64,000 nucleotides of DNA, from contig JAFEBO010000012.1 of assembly GCA_018242625.1 (NCBI GenBank), positions 427,343-491,342 on the forward strand. The letters are read 5' to 3'. The translations under genes and the position numbers were made by a program. The DNA is from Planctomycetota bacterium. Lineage in GTDB: Bacteria; Planctomycetota; Phycisphaerae; Phycisphaerales; UBA1924. Shown in pieces: positions 9,258 through 17,042 of this stretch; position 1 is the first letter of the stretch, and each line of letters opens with the position of its first letter. A model generated the notes under the pieces. That model was given only the letters and a program-made list of their open reading frames with translations, did not search any database and was not told the DNA's origin.

Positions 9258-9327
9258 CGACTACCCAAATCCCCAAAGCCGCAACGCGGCGACACTTTCC
9301 CGCCATGCACGGCGTCACCTCGCACCA

Positions 9328-9528
9328 TTAGCCCTTCTGATCGGCGTCATCCCTCAATGCGTTCCCCTCATTCACCTTCTCCAAAATCCCCCGCTTCTTC
9401 AACGCCTCCCTCAACAAAAACTCCATCTGCGCATTCGTCGACCGCAGCTCGCTCTGCGCGAGCCGATTGATCTGCTCCCACAGATCCGGCGGTATCCGAA
9501 GCAAAATGGACTTGCGCTCTTCAGCCAT
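9328..9528 (-). CDS. Arc-like ribbon-helix-helix DNA-binding protein
   Basis: A 66-residue protein beginning with ATG at 9528 (a TTG lies one codon upstream). The pattern KSILLRIPPDLWEQINRLAQ, then RSTNAQMEFLLREALKKRG, is a ribbon-helix-helix fold: a short beta strand that contacts DNA followed by two helices, as in Arc/MetJ-type dimeric repressors. It is the second gene behind the SPFH gene, 95 bp downstream on the same strand, the gap being largely filled by a dispersed repeat. It could repress its own operon; an inverted repeat at 10572-10588 is a possible site. No toxin-like partner is visible. Confidence 0.8.
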   Translation of the reverse strand: MAEERKSILLRIPPDLWEQINRLAQSELRSTNAQMEFLLREALKKRGILEKVNEGNALRDDADQKG

Positions 9529-9589
9529 CAATCCCGTCTTCTTTCAATCGCCCCTCACTTCCGCGAGCGGACATTTCCTCTCTGTATCC

Positions 9590-9633
9590 ATTTGGCCCTT
9601 TGGCCCTTTGAAAATTTGGCCCTTTACCCGCTG
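9590..9633 (+). repeat. 44-bp dispersed repeat built on TTTGGCCC units
   Basis: Three TTTGGCCC units and a trailing CCCGCTG make a 44-bp element. The same sequence, in the opposite orientation and with one substitution and one single-base indel, is at 26440-26484 inside a protein kinase gene. Here the element covers the last ten bases of the SPFH gene, including its stop codon, and part of the gap to the ribbon-helix-helix gene. Confidence 0.85.
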
Positions 9634-10523
9634 TACAGAGTCCCCGTATTCACCACCGGCTGCACCCCGTGATCGCCGCACAGCACAACCAGCAGATTGC
9701 TCACCATCGCCGCCTTGCGCTCATCATCCAACTTGACCTTCCCGCCCTTTTCCAAGTGATCAAGCGCCGATTCAACCATCCCCACCGCGCCCTCCACAAT
9801 CCGGAACCGTGCCGCGACCACAGCATCCGCCTGCTGCCTCCGCAGCATCGAACCCGCAATCTCCGATGCATACGCCAGGTGCGACAGCCGCGTCTCTTCG
9901 ATCGCGACGCCCGCCTTCGCCACCCGCTCCTGCAGTTCGGCCGCCAGCGCCTTGCTCACCTCATCCGTCGCCCCGCGAAGCGAAGTCTCGTGCTCGACGC
10001 CGGTGTCGTACGGATACACCGACGCCAGATGCCGCAGTGCCGATTCGCACTGCGTATCGACAAAGCTGCTGAAGTCCGCAACATCGAACGAAGCCCGCGC
10101 CGCGTTCTCAACCCTCCACACCACCACCGCGCCGATCTCGATCGGGTTGCCCCGCACATCGTTCACCTTGATCGTCGGCGTCACCATGTTGTTCGTGCGG
10201 AGCGAGATGCTCGGCTTCTTCGCGAACGGATTGATCCACCAGAACCCCGACGTCTTCACCGTCCCCTGGTAACTGCCAAAGAAGATCACCACCCGCGCCG
10301 TGTTGGGCTGGATGATCGTCAGCCCCGTCAGCATGATGATGTTGAAGACAAAGAGAAACACCATCGCGATCGCCAACGCGTAGTACCCCCACCACGGACG
10401 CGGGATTCCCTCCGTCATCTTCGCCCCGTACACAAAGCCCCCGACGATCGGAAAGAACGCCATCAGGCCCAGCGCCAGAAACGGCCAGCCTCGAAAGGTC
10501 TTTGCGGCAAACTCGTTCGTCAT
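9624..10523 (-). CDS. SPFH (band 7/prohibitin) domain membrane protein
   Basis: A 299-residue membrane protein. ATG at 10523 (MTNEFAAKTFRG) is preferred to an upstream start because GGAGAAGGAG lies just before it. Two membrane segments (about 13-33 and 47-67) are followed by an SPFH domain (about 68-245): QPNTARVVIFFGSYQGTVKT and GFWWINPF are typical of the start of that domain, and a helical stretch (ETRLSHLAYASEIAGSMLRRQQADAVVAARF) matches the end. Such proteins form oligomeric membrane microdomain scaffolds that often modulate proteases such as FtsH. The two-TM arrangement with a small RHH gene behind it suggests a two-gene operon. Confidence 0.88.
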   Translation of the reverse strand: MTNEFAAKTFRGWPFLALGLMAFFPIVGGFVYGAKMTEGIPRPWWGYYALAIAMVFLFVFNIIMLTGLTIIQPNTARVVIFFGSYQGTVKTSGFWWINPFAKKPSISLRTNNMVTPTIKVNDVRGNPIEIGAVVVWRVENAARASFDVADFSSFVDTQCESALRHLASVYPYDTGVEHETSLRGATDEVSKALAAELQERVAKAGVAIEETRLSHLAYASEIAGSMLRRQQADAVVAARFRIVEGAVGMVESALDHLEKGGKVKLDDERKAAMVSNLLVVLCGDHGVQPVVNTGTLYSG

Positions 10524-10571
10524 TGAAAGCTCCTTCTCCACCCCGGCGCACCCCCACAAGGTCCTTGCCAC

Positions 10572-10588
10572 GATATTGAAATGATATC
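10572..10588. promoter_or_regulatory. Inverted repeat upstream of the SPFH gene
   Basis: GATAT, seven bases, ATATC lies about 50 bp upstream of the SPFH start codon, in an AT-rich patch of otherwise GC-rich DNA. It could be part of the promoter or an operator for the ribbon-helix-helix protein encoded in the same operon. The half-sites are short, so chance is possible. Confidence 0.3.
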
Positions 10589-10669
10589 ACATTGATAGGA
10601 ACGGGGCACCTTCGATTTCACGCTGCCCTCGAAAGCGCTGGAAGTACCTGCCGCCGCTCGCCTTACAGA

Positions 10670-10725
10670 AATACCGTACAAAATCCGTTTTTTGGGCTTG
10701 CAATACCGATCAAATACCGTATTCT
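10670..10725 (+). promoter_or_regulatory. Three phased AATACCG direct repeats over a promoter
   Basis: AATACCGTA at 10670, AATACCGAT at 10702 and AATACCGTA at 10713 are direct repeats 32 and 11 bp apart, about three turns and one turn of DNA. The last two lie in a plausible sigma-70-type promoter, TTGCAA (10698-10703), 16 bp, TATTCT (10720-10725), seven bases before the ATG of the HTH protein. That layout fits an operator at which the downstream protein or another regulator stacks on one DNA face. Confidence 0.5.
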
Positions 10726-10732
10726 AGTCGCC

Positions 10733-11611
10733 ATGGACGCGAGCAAGCCCACGCCAATCGAAATTCCGGCTCCCAAAGACGAAGCCACGCTCCTCGCTCT
10801 CTACCTGGAGGGCGTCCCGCTCGTCCAGATCGCCCGAGCCCTGCAAGTCGGCGTTCCCACCGTGCTCGATTTTCTACGCGACCCAAACATCCGTGAGCGC
10901 ATCGAGCAGTACGAAGAGAGCGTCGCGCAGCAGATCCGCCTCAGCGCTCTCGCCGCGCGCATTCCCGCCATGGCCACGCTCCGCGAGGTCTGCGCGACCG
11001 ACGGCGCCCTCACCGAACGCCGCCGCGCCGCGGCCGAACTCCTCCGCCAAAGCCGCGCCGCCGAAAAACCCGCCAAAGTCCGGCGCGTGGGCCAAAACGC
11101 CCACAGCACTCCAAATCCCGAAAAGATCACTCCCACGCCCGACGCCCATCCCACGCCGGTTTTCCCCGGCCAGGCCAGGGCCACCTCATCCGCCCAATCC
11201 GAATCCGATTCGTCGAGCGATACCCGCCAACCGCACACGCCAATTTCCGATCCGGCTCCCACCCACAATCCAACCCACAATCGGCCGCACGATTCAACCC
11301 GCGCTCCAGTCGGCGATCCCGCACCCATCGCCGCCGCTCCCTCATTCCCCGCGCGCGACCACACCGCAAGCTGGCACGCATTCGATCGCGTCGAGCCCGG
11401 ACCATCCGCATCCGATGCACCTTCCACACCCGCCCCAGCCCCGGGCACCGCCGCACACGTCCACACACAATCGGATCAGCCGATCGAGCAGTCCGTCGAA
11501 CAGCCGCTTCTCGTCAAACAACCCCCCACTCGCATCCCCTCTCCCTGCGACTCCATCTGCGCCCCCGAAATCTCGACCCCGCTCCCCGACGCCATCCCAG
11601 TCGCCGCCTGA
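10733..11611 (+). CDS. HTH protein with long disordered Pro/His/Thr-rich tail
   Basis: A 292-residue protein. ATG at 10733 (MDASKPTPIEIPAPK) is chosen because it follows the promoter-like repeats. Residues about 18-50 (EATLLALYLEGVPLVQIARA, then VGVPTVLDFLRDPNIRERI) look like a helix-turn-helix of the kind that reads simple motifs, followed by a helical Arg/Ala-rich region to about 115. Residues about 120-292 are low complexity, rich in Pro, Thr, His, Ser and Ala, with no predicted fold. Function unknown; DNA binding is inferred from the N-terminal part only. It is followed by a dispersed CTCTGTGCC-type repeat and by convergent ruvA. Confidence 0.65.
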   Translation: MDASKPTPIEIPAPKDEATLLALYLEGVPLVQIARALQVGVPTVLDFLRDPNIRERIEQYEESVAQQIRLSALAARIPAMATLREVCATDGALTERRRAAAELLRQSRAAEKPAKVRRVGQNAHSTPNPEKITPTPDAHPTPVFPGQARATSSAQSESDSSSDTRQPHTPISDPAPTHNPTHNRPHDSTRAPVGDPAPIAAAPSFPARDHTASWHAFDRVEPGPSASDAPSTPAPAPGTAAHVHTQSDQPIEQSVEQPLLVKQPPTRIPSPCDSICAPEISTPLPDAIPVAA

Positions 11612-11667
11612 CCCGCGGCATTCCAAGCCCCGCACGAACGCGCAGCCCAATCAGAAATTCCCCATCT

Positions 11668-11698
11668 CTTCTCTGTGCCTCTGCGCCTCTGTGGTGAA
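11668..11698 (+). repeat. CTCTGTGCCTCTGCGCC-type dispersed repeat
   Basis: The 97-bp gap between the HTH gene and ruvA contains a pyrimidine-rich tract made of CTCTGTG / CCTCTGCG / CCTCTGTGG units. Tracts of this type recur in intergenic DNA of many unrelated bacterial genomes and their origin is not settled. A purine-rich stretch inside the kinase gene (about 26490-26545) shows related GGGGCAGAGAGGC units on the other strand. Confidence 0.5.
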
Positions 11699-11708
11699 CC
11701 GCCTTTTC

Positions 11709-12371
11709 TCAGCTTCCCCCCGCAAACACCGCCGCCACTAGCTCATCCGCCGTTTTCGCGGCAGGCTTTCCCGCGCGCACCGTGCGCTCCTGCGCCTGCA
11801 TCACCCGCCGCTCCGCATCGCCCCGCGTCTCTCCCAGCGTCGTCAGCACCGTCACCGCCTCTTCCGCAATCGGGCTCAGCCGCGCCGCAAGTGCCATCGA
11901 ACCCGACTTGATCTCGAGCGAGCCCAATTCCTGCTCGCTCAGGAACACCTCAACCTTGCCGTGCAGCTCCGCAATCACCGTCTCCGCCATCCGCTTGCCA
12001 ATCTCCGGCAGCTTCGTCAGCGCCGCGGCATCCCTCGAAGCAATCGCCCGCGCAATCGCCGCCGGCTCAACCGCCATCGCCCGCAGCGCCTTCTTGTTCC
12101 CGATCCCCTTTACCGTCGTGAACACCTCAAAGAACGCCCGATCCCGCGCCGCCGTGAACCCGATCAGCCTCGGAATAAAACTCGTCCCCTGACCCTGCCC
12201 TTCCAGATATTCCAGCGTGCTGAACGTCACCGTCTGCCCGATCCGCTGGGCCAGGCTCTTCGCCACATACGCCGGCAGCAGCACCTCGCGGGCGCTCGCG
12301 CCGTCGGCCGAGGCAACAACGGCAGCGGTTTCATGGACGGCCTCGAGCTTTCCCGTCAAACGGCAGAGCAT
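11709..12371 (-). CDS. ruvA: Holliday junction branch migration protein RuvA
   Basis: A 220-residue cytoplasmic DNA-binding protein that holds the four-way junction while RuvB drives branch migration. ATG at 12371 gives the canonical beginning MLCRLTGKLEAV. The OB-like domain I spans about 1-65; two helix-hairpin-helix motifs follow (TTVKGIGNKKAL, about 85-97, and LTKLPEIGKRMAETVIAEL, about 119-137); a linker and small domain III (about 165-215) that contacts RuvB close the protein. ruvB and ruvC are not next to it. Its 5' flank is shared with the divergent oxidoreductase gene. Confidence 0.94.
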   Translation of the reverse strand: MLCRLTGKLEAVHETAAVVASADGASAREVLLPAYVAKSLAQRIGQTVTFSTLEYLEGQGQGTSFIPRLIGFTAARDRAFFEVFTTVKGIGNKKALRAMAVEPAAIARAIASRDAAALTKLPEIGKRMAETVIAELHGKVEVFLSEQELGSLEIKSGSMALAARLSPIAEEAVTVLTTLGETRGDAERRVMQAQERTVRAGKPAAKTADELVAAVFAGGS

Positions 12372-12471
12372 GACACAAGATAGCAGGCCCGAAACGGAAA
12401 CCGGCGGAACACCCGACCGTAAAACCCGGATAACTCCGGTTTCAATTCTGCCCCATAGGGAAAGCCCGACA

Positions 12472-13503
12472 ATGCACAAGCTCCTGGCCGCCTTCGCCCT
12501 CTTCGCCCGCCTCGCAACCCTTTCCCTTGCCCAGGACGGCCCCGCAGATTCAACCATGCTGGCCGTCCGCGCTCAGAAGTTCGGCGGCCCGGAAGTGCTC
12601 AAAGTTGAGCGGATCCTCCGCCCGATGGCCCGCCCCGGCGAAGCACTCGTCCGCGTCAAAGCCGCCGGCGTAAATCCGGTCGACTGGAAAGTCAGAGAGG
12701 GCATGCTCAAGGGCCGTGGCCCCGTCCCCCCCTTTGTCCCCGGCTACGACATCGCCGGCACCATCGAGTCGTTCGGCTCGGAAGAGACCGGCGACTTCAA
12801 AGTCGGAGATGAGGTCATGGCCTACCTCGCCATCTCCGAAGGAGGCGGCTACGCCGAATTCGCGCGGGTGCCGCTCCAGAGCCTCGCAAAAAAGCCATCC
12901 AAGGCCAACTGGGCCCAGTCCGGCGGCACCCCGCTCGCCTCACTCACCGCCTGGCAGGCACTCTTTGACCAGGCCGATCTGAAGCCCGGCCAAAGCATCC
13001 TCATTCACGGCGGCGCGGGCGGCGTCGGGCACTTTGCAGTCCAGCTTGCAAGGTGGAAGGGCGCCAAAATCTTCGTCACCGCCAGCGAACCCAATCACGA
13101 CTTCCTGAAAAAGCTCGGCGCAGACGTGCTCATCGACTACAACACCGAGAAGTTCGAGGAGGTCATCCGGGAGAAAACCAAAGGCGCCGGGATTGATGTG
13201 GTGCTCGATTCCGTCGGCGGCGAAACGCAGGCACGCTCCATGACCGTTCTGAAAAAAGGCGGCGTCCTGGTCTCCATCGTCCAGCCGCCCGATCCCAAAA
13301 AGTGCGAAGAACTGGGGATCCAAGGCAAAGTCTTCCTCGTCTCCCCGAACGGCGCCGAACTCACCGAGATCGCCCACCTGATCGACGAGGGCAAAATCAC
13401 CACGCACGTCAGCGAGGAATTCCCGCTCGCCCAGGCCGCGAAAGCACAGGCCGCCAGCGAGTCCGGAAAGACCCGCGGCAAGATCGTTCTCAACGTGAAA
13501 TAG
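12472..13503 (+). CDS. Exported NAD(P)H-dependent quinone/zinc-type oxidoreductase (MDR family)
   Basis: A 343-residue medium-chain dehydrogenase/reductase. After what looks like a signal peptide (MHKLLAAFALFARLATLSLAQ) come the GroES-like domain (KAAGVNPVDWKVREGM, GYDIAGTIES, GDEVMAY) and the Rossmann domain with the nucleotide-binding GGAGGVGHFAVQLARWKGA. The zinc-ligand Cys residues of true alcohol dehydrogenases are absent, so it belongs with quinone oxidoreductase-type enzymes that reduce alkenals or quinones with NADPH. Export of such an enzyme is unusual; a downstream start at MLAVRAQKFGG would give a cytoplasmic form. It is convergent with lpxA, nine bases apart. Confidence 0.85.
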   Translation: MHKLLAAFALFARLATLSLAQDGPADSTMLAVRAQKFGGPEVLKVERILRPMARPGEALVRVKAAGVNPVDWKVREGMLKGRGPVPPFVPGYDIAGTIESFGSEETGDFKVGDEVMAYLAISEGGGYAEFARVPLQSLAKKPSKANWAQSGGTPLASLTAWQALFDQADLKPGQSILIHGGAGGVGHFAVQLARWKGAKIFVTASEPNHDFLKKLGADVLIDYNTEKFEEVIREKTKGAGIDVVLDSVGGETQARSMTVLKKGGVLVSIVQPPDPKKCEELGIQGKVFLVSPNGAELTEIAHLIDEGKITTHVSEEFPLAQAAKAQAASESGKTRGKIVLNVK

Positions 13504-13512
13504 CAGCCGGTT

Positions 13513-14331
13513 TCAAACAATGTCGCCGGCGTCGCGTTCCTGGCGGTCGTACCCGACGCTGATCGGCCGATGATGACACGCACCCACAAACGCCGCCATT
13601 TCCGCCACCATCGCGCACTCGCGCCCCAGCTCATTCAGCGTCTGCAGCATCTCCGGGCGCGTCATCTGCTCACGAAACGCCTTTCGGAAAGCCTCGCGCA
13701 CGCTCGTGATATCCGCCCGAGGAATACCCGCCCGCCGCAGCCCCACCAGGTTGATCCCGATCAGCCGCGAACGTTCGACAACCGCCGTAAACGGCGGCAC
13801 ATCCGCCGCCGCCCGTGCCGCGCCGCCCACAAACGCCATCCGCCCGATCCGAGTGAACTGATGCACCAGCGCCGCCCCGCCCAGAGTGACCGAATCGCCC
13901 ACTTCCGAGTGCCCCGCGAGCGCCGCGTTGTTCACCATCACCACGTCATTGCCCGTCCGCGCATCATGCCCCAGGTGCGCGTTGACCATCAGCAGATTGC
14001 GGTCGCCCACAACCGTCGGCACCGTCTCGTGCGTGGCCGCATGCACCGTCACGTGCTCCCGAAGCGTCACATCCTGGCCGATGACCACACCCGCAGTCAC
14101 CTGCCCGGGCTTGAACTTGAGATGCTGGGGCGTAAACCCGAGCGCACAGAACGGATAGATAACCGTGCGTGCCCCGACGGTGAGCGGGCCGTTCAAGTAG
14201 CAATTGCCGACCAGGCGAACGTTCTCACCCAGCCTGACGGCGCCCTCGATCACGCACCAAGGACCGATCTGCACACCCTCCCCGATCTCACATTCCTTTG
14301 AAACAATCGCGGTCGGATGGATACTCGCCAT
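13513..14331 (-). CDS. lpxA: Acyl-[ACP]--UDP-N-acetylglucosamine O-acyltransferase
   Basis: A 272-residue cytoplasmic enzyme that starts lipid A synthesis by moving a 3-hydroxyacyl chain from ACP to UDP-GlcNAc. ATG at 14331 gives MASIHPTAIVSKECEIGEG, the usual beginning. Hexapeptide repeats ([IV]G..V.IG) run through the first 190 residues; AHLGHDARTGNDVVMVNNA carries the conserved His of the active site and a GHSEVGD coil follows. The C-terminal helical domain (about 195-272) is normal. Its presence is evidence for an outer membrane with lipid A in this organism. Neighbour lpx genes are not nearby. Confidence 0.93.
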   Translation of the reverse strand: MASIHPTAIVSKECEIGEGVQIGPWCVIEGAVRLGENVRLVGNCYLNGPLTVGARTVIYPFCALGFTPQHLKFKPGQVTAGVVIGQDVTLREHVTVHAATHETVPTVVGDRNLLMVNAHLGHDARTGNDVVMVNNAALAGHSEVGDSVTLGGAALVHQFTRIGRMAFVGGAARAAADVPPFTAVVERSRLIGINLVGLRRAGIPRADITSVREAFRKAFREQMTRPEMLQTLNELGRECAMVAEMAAFVGACHHRPISVGYDRQERDAGDIV

Positions 14332-14341
14332 GTGTGACTGT

Positions 14342-14377
14342 AGCGGAAAGCCGCCTTTTGTCGGCGGGTTTCCCGCT
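14342..14377 (-). terminator. Stem-loop after the feo operon
   Basis: AGCGGAAAGCCGCC and GGCGGGTTTCCCGCT can pair with small interruptions around a TTTTGTC loop. It lies between the end of the feo transcript and the lpxA start. There is no downstream T-run on the minus strand, so a Rho-independent terminator is only a weak call. Confidence 0.35.
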
Positions 14378-14430
14378 CTTTCCGCCTCCAAATGCCCAGA
14401 ATGCTGGAAACAACCGACGTCAAACCGACG

Positions 14431-14607
14431 TCACGATCGGTCAAGGGGTCTGCCTGAAACCGTAATCGATGCCTTGGTTTCCTTCTTCCGGGGTTTGCTG
14501 AAAGGCAGCATCCCCGGCGGAAGTATGTTCCGCAGCACAAGCCACAGCGCAAGGAGTGCGACAACAGTTGCCACCCAGAATTGCCAGTCGCTCCACGGGA
14601 TCGCCAT
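14431..14607 (-). CDS. Small single-span membrane protein coupled to FeoB
   Basis: A 58-residue protein: MAIPWSDWQFWVATVVAL and a hydrophobic stretch to about residue 27 form one membrane span, followed by a basic, Lys/Arg-rich tail (LPFSKPRKKETKASITVSGR). Its ATG shares a base with the feoB stop (TGATG), so translation is coupled. In other bacteria a small third protein (FeoC or a Cys-rich membrane peptide) accompanies FeoB; this one has neither Cys residues nor a winged helix, so it may be a lineage-specific accessory subunit. Function inferred only from position. Confidence 0.7.
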   Translation of the reverse strand: MAIPWSDWQFWVATVVALLALWLVLRNILPPGMLPFSKPRKKETKASITVSGRPLDRS

Positions 14608-16688
14608 CACGCCACCCCCATCAGGCGGCACCCCTGAAAAACGATGAACGCCCCGGCATAAGCCACAACGCTCATCCAGCCCAGCTGCAGCAACGCCCAC
14701 TTCGCGCCGCCGGCTTCCTTGGCCGTCACCGCAAGCGTCGGCAGACACTGCATCGCCAGTACAAAGAAAACGAGCACCGACCAGCACGTCGCGGTGGTGA
14801 AGATCGGAGTCTTGCCGTCGTCACGCGGGGCGGTCGCGATCGACTCCACGATGCCCTCATCGTGCGCGTCCGCATCTTCGCCCCCGGCGCTCGTGATGAT
14901 CGCCATGGTGGAGACGAACACCTCTCGTGCCGCGAAACTGGTGAGCACCCCCACAGTCAGCTGCCAGTCGTAGCCGATCGGAGCAAAGACCGGCTGCACC
15001 ACCTTGCCGACCCGGCCGACAAACGAGTTCGCCTTGGCGTTCGCCGCCGTGAGCCGATCGGCCTCTTCATCAAGCTTTGCGGCGTTCGCGCGAGCTTCAT
15101 CGGCCCGCGCCGCCGTCGGCTCCGCGCTCGCCGCCGCGCGCAGGTCGATCGCCTGCACCCGAAGGAGCCGCGCGCTTTCCGGCGGGGCGACGTGCGGGTA
15201 ACTCCCGAGCCACCAGAGCACGATGCAGATCGCGAGGATGTTGGTGCCCGCGTTCTTCAGGAAGATCCAGCCCCGATCGATCGTCGTGGCCAGAGCGGTT
15301 TTCAGGCTCGGAAGCTTGTACGTGGGCAGTTCGAGCACCATCGGCCGCGCCGGCCCGCGCAGGATCGTCCGCCGCGCAATCAGAGCACTCGCCAGCCCTG
15401 CGCCGGCGCCGAGCATGTAACAGCCCACAAACGCCAGTCCCGCAAACAGCGGGCGGCCCTTGAAAAGCAGGCTTGTCACCAGAACGTACACCGGCAGCCG
15501 GGCCGAGCAGGTCATGAAGGGAGCGATCAGGATGGTCGCCAGGCGCTCCCGCCGGTCCGGGATGACCCGCGACGACATGATGCCCGGCAGTGCGCACGCG
15601 TGGCTCGAGAGCAGGGGCACAAATGCGTACCCCGGCAGCCCGAAGGGCTTGAGCACGCGATGCATCAGCAACGCCGCCCGCGCCAGATAGCCCGTGTCCT
15701 CCAGCAGCGAGATCAGGAAGAAGAGAAGGCAGATCTGCGGCACAAAGACCGCGGTCGCCCCAATCCCCACAACCACGCCGCGTGCCACGAGATCACGGAG
15801 GATTCCGGCCGGGAGGTGGGCCTCGACCTGCTGGGCCGCAAAGCCGAAGACGCTGTCGATCCACTGCATGGGAAACTGGGCAATCGAGAAGATCGTGTAG
15901 AACAGGGCGATCATCACCAGCAGGAAAATCGGAATGCCGGTCCAGGGCGAGACGAGCAGCGAATCGAGCCGGTCGGTGATCGATACCTGGCTCTGGAAAC
16001 TCGCCGCCGCGCCGCTGGTCGGATGCATCGCCTTCGCGGCGAGCCGGTCGGCCCAGAGTTCCAGTTCGCTCTGCTCTCCCGGGGGCGTGTGCTTCGGGAC
16101 CGTGGCTTCGTACAGGGCGTTTGCGAGTTCTCCGACTCCGTCGCCCTTGCGGGCGCTCACGGGCACAACGCGGCAGCCGAGCTGCTCCTCCAGCGTCCGC
16201 AGATTGATCTCGCGGCCCTGCGCCCGGGCCAGGTCCATCATGTTGAGCGCGACGACCGTCGGCAGCCGGCGCCGGAGCACCTCGCCGACAAAGACGAGGT
16301 TGCGCGCCAGGTTGGTTGCATCGACGACGATGCAGACCGCCTCCGGATCGCCGATCGGTTCACCGGCCGGGCTCAGGCGTCCGGCCAGCACATCCCGGCA
16401 GATCTGCGCCTCGACCTGTTCCAGCTCCAGCGAGTAAATCCCGGGAAGATCGATCAGATGCACATCGGACCGGCGCACGCTTTCGGTGCGAAGCCCTTTG
16501 ACCGTGCCGATCCGCGCCTCCTGCGTCGTACCCGGGAAGTTGCTGGTCTTGTGGCGCAGGCCGCAGAGGGCGTTGAAGAGCGTTGTCTTGCCGGTGTTGG
16601 GATTGCCGAGAAGCGGCACGTGCAAAATGCCATCGGACTCGGGCGAAATCGAGGGCGTCGGGGCACTCGTATCGCAGCAGTCGCTCAT
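14607..16688 (-). CDS. feoB: Ferrous iron transport protein B
   Basis: A 693-residue inner-membrane Fe(II) transporter. ATG at 16688 overlaps the stop of feoA (ATGA). The N-terminal GTPase domain has G1 (GNPNTGKT, 28-35), G3 (DLPG, 80-83) and G4 (NMMD, 149-152). The membrane part contains the two Gate domains, with TGYLARAALLMHRVLKPFGL and the LSSHACALPGIMSSR segment that carries a conserved Cys, and a final AIQCLPTLAV-like region (ALAMQCLPTLAV). A Ser/Ala/Glu-rich loop near 500-560 is a lineage-specific insertion. With feoA and the coupled small protein it forms an iron-uptake operon. No Fur box was identified. Confidence 0.95.
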   Translation of the reverse strand: MSDCCDTSAPTPSISPESDGILHVPLLGNPNTGKTTLFNALCGLRHKTSNFPGTTQEARIGTVKGLRTESVRRSDVHLIDLPGIYSLELEQVEAQICRDVLAGRLSPAGEPIGDPEAVCIVVDATNLARNLVFVGEVLRRRLPTVVALNMMDLARAQGREINLRTLEEQLGCRVVPVSARKGDGVGELANALYEATVPKHTPPGEQSELELWADRLAAKAMHPTSGAAASFQSQVSITDRLDSLLVSPWTGIPIFLLVMIALFYTIFSIAQFPMQWIDSVFGFAAQQVEAHLPAGILRDLVARGVVVGIGATAVFVPQICLLFFLISLLEDTGYLARAALLMHRVLKPFGLPGYAFVPLLSSHACALPGIMSSRVIPDRRERLATILIAPFMTCSARLPVYVLVTSLLFKGRPLFAGLAFVGCYMLGAGAGLASALIARRTILRGPARPMVLELPTYKLPSLKTALATTIDRGWIFLKNAGTNILAICIVLWWLGSYPHVAPPESARLLRVQAIDLRAAASAEPTAARADEARANAAKLDEEADRLTAANAKANSFVGRVGKVVQPVFAPIGYDWQLTVGVLTSFAAREVFVSTMAIITSAGGEDADAHDEGIVESIATAPRDDGKTPIFTTATCWSVLVFFVLAMQCLPTLAVTAKEAGGAKWALLQLGWMSVVAYAGAFIVFQGCRLMGVA

Positions 16689-16987
16689 CCCTGCGCTCCG
16701 GCCGCCACCAAGACGCGAGCCGCCAGAGCCCGGGTGAGCCCGATCCTGCTCGCGCACGCGCAGCCGCACGCCTCCGCGCCGAGCACTTCGACGATGGTGG
16801 GCTCGCCCAACCGAACTACCCGCAGCCGGATTCCGGGACGCAGGCCCATCGCCCGCAGCAGCGCCGCATCCGCGGGATCGTCCATGCCCAGCGTGGCGAC
16901 CGTCGAAATCTCGCCCGGCTTCATGTCGGGCAGCGGCTTGGTCGGCCCGCTTGGGGGCGAGGCGACGCAGCCGGGAGGTGTGCTCAT
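16685..16987 (-). CDS. feoA: Ferrous iron transport protein A
   Basis: A 100-residue SH3-like protein that assists FeoB on the cytoplasmic side. ATG at 16987 (MSTPPGCVAS) is preferred; a GTG five codons upstream is possible. The core PGEISTVATLGM, then RAMGLRPGIRLRVVRLGEPTIV, matches the FeoA fold, in which a small beta-barrel follows a short helix. A Pro-rich N-terminal extension of about 25 residues is atypical. It lies 55 bp after rho on the same strand and overlaps feoB by four bases, so rho-feoA-feoB could be one transcript. Confidence 0.9.
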   Translation of the reverse strand: MSTPPGCVASPPSGPTKPLPDMKPGEISTVATLGMDDPADAALLRAMGLRPGIRLRVVRLGEPTIVEVLGAEACGCACASRIGLTRALAARVLVAAGAQG

Positions 16988-17042
16988 CGAAGAACCGTTC
17001 ACCGTGTCATCCTATCGAAATCAAAGCCGCTCCCGCACGACC

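Noticed and set aside
9328..10523. RHH gene as part of a toxin-antitoxin pair
   Set aside because: Its neighbour is a two-span SPFH protein, not a small toxin such as RelE or PIN, and the gene order does not suit a toxin pair.
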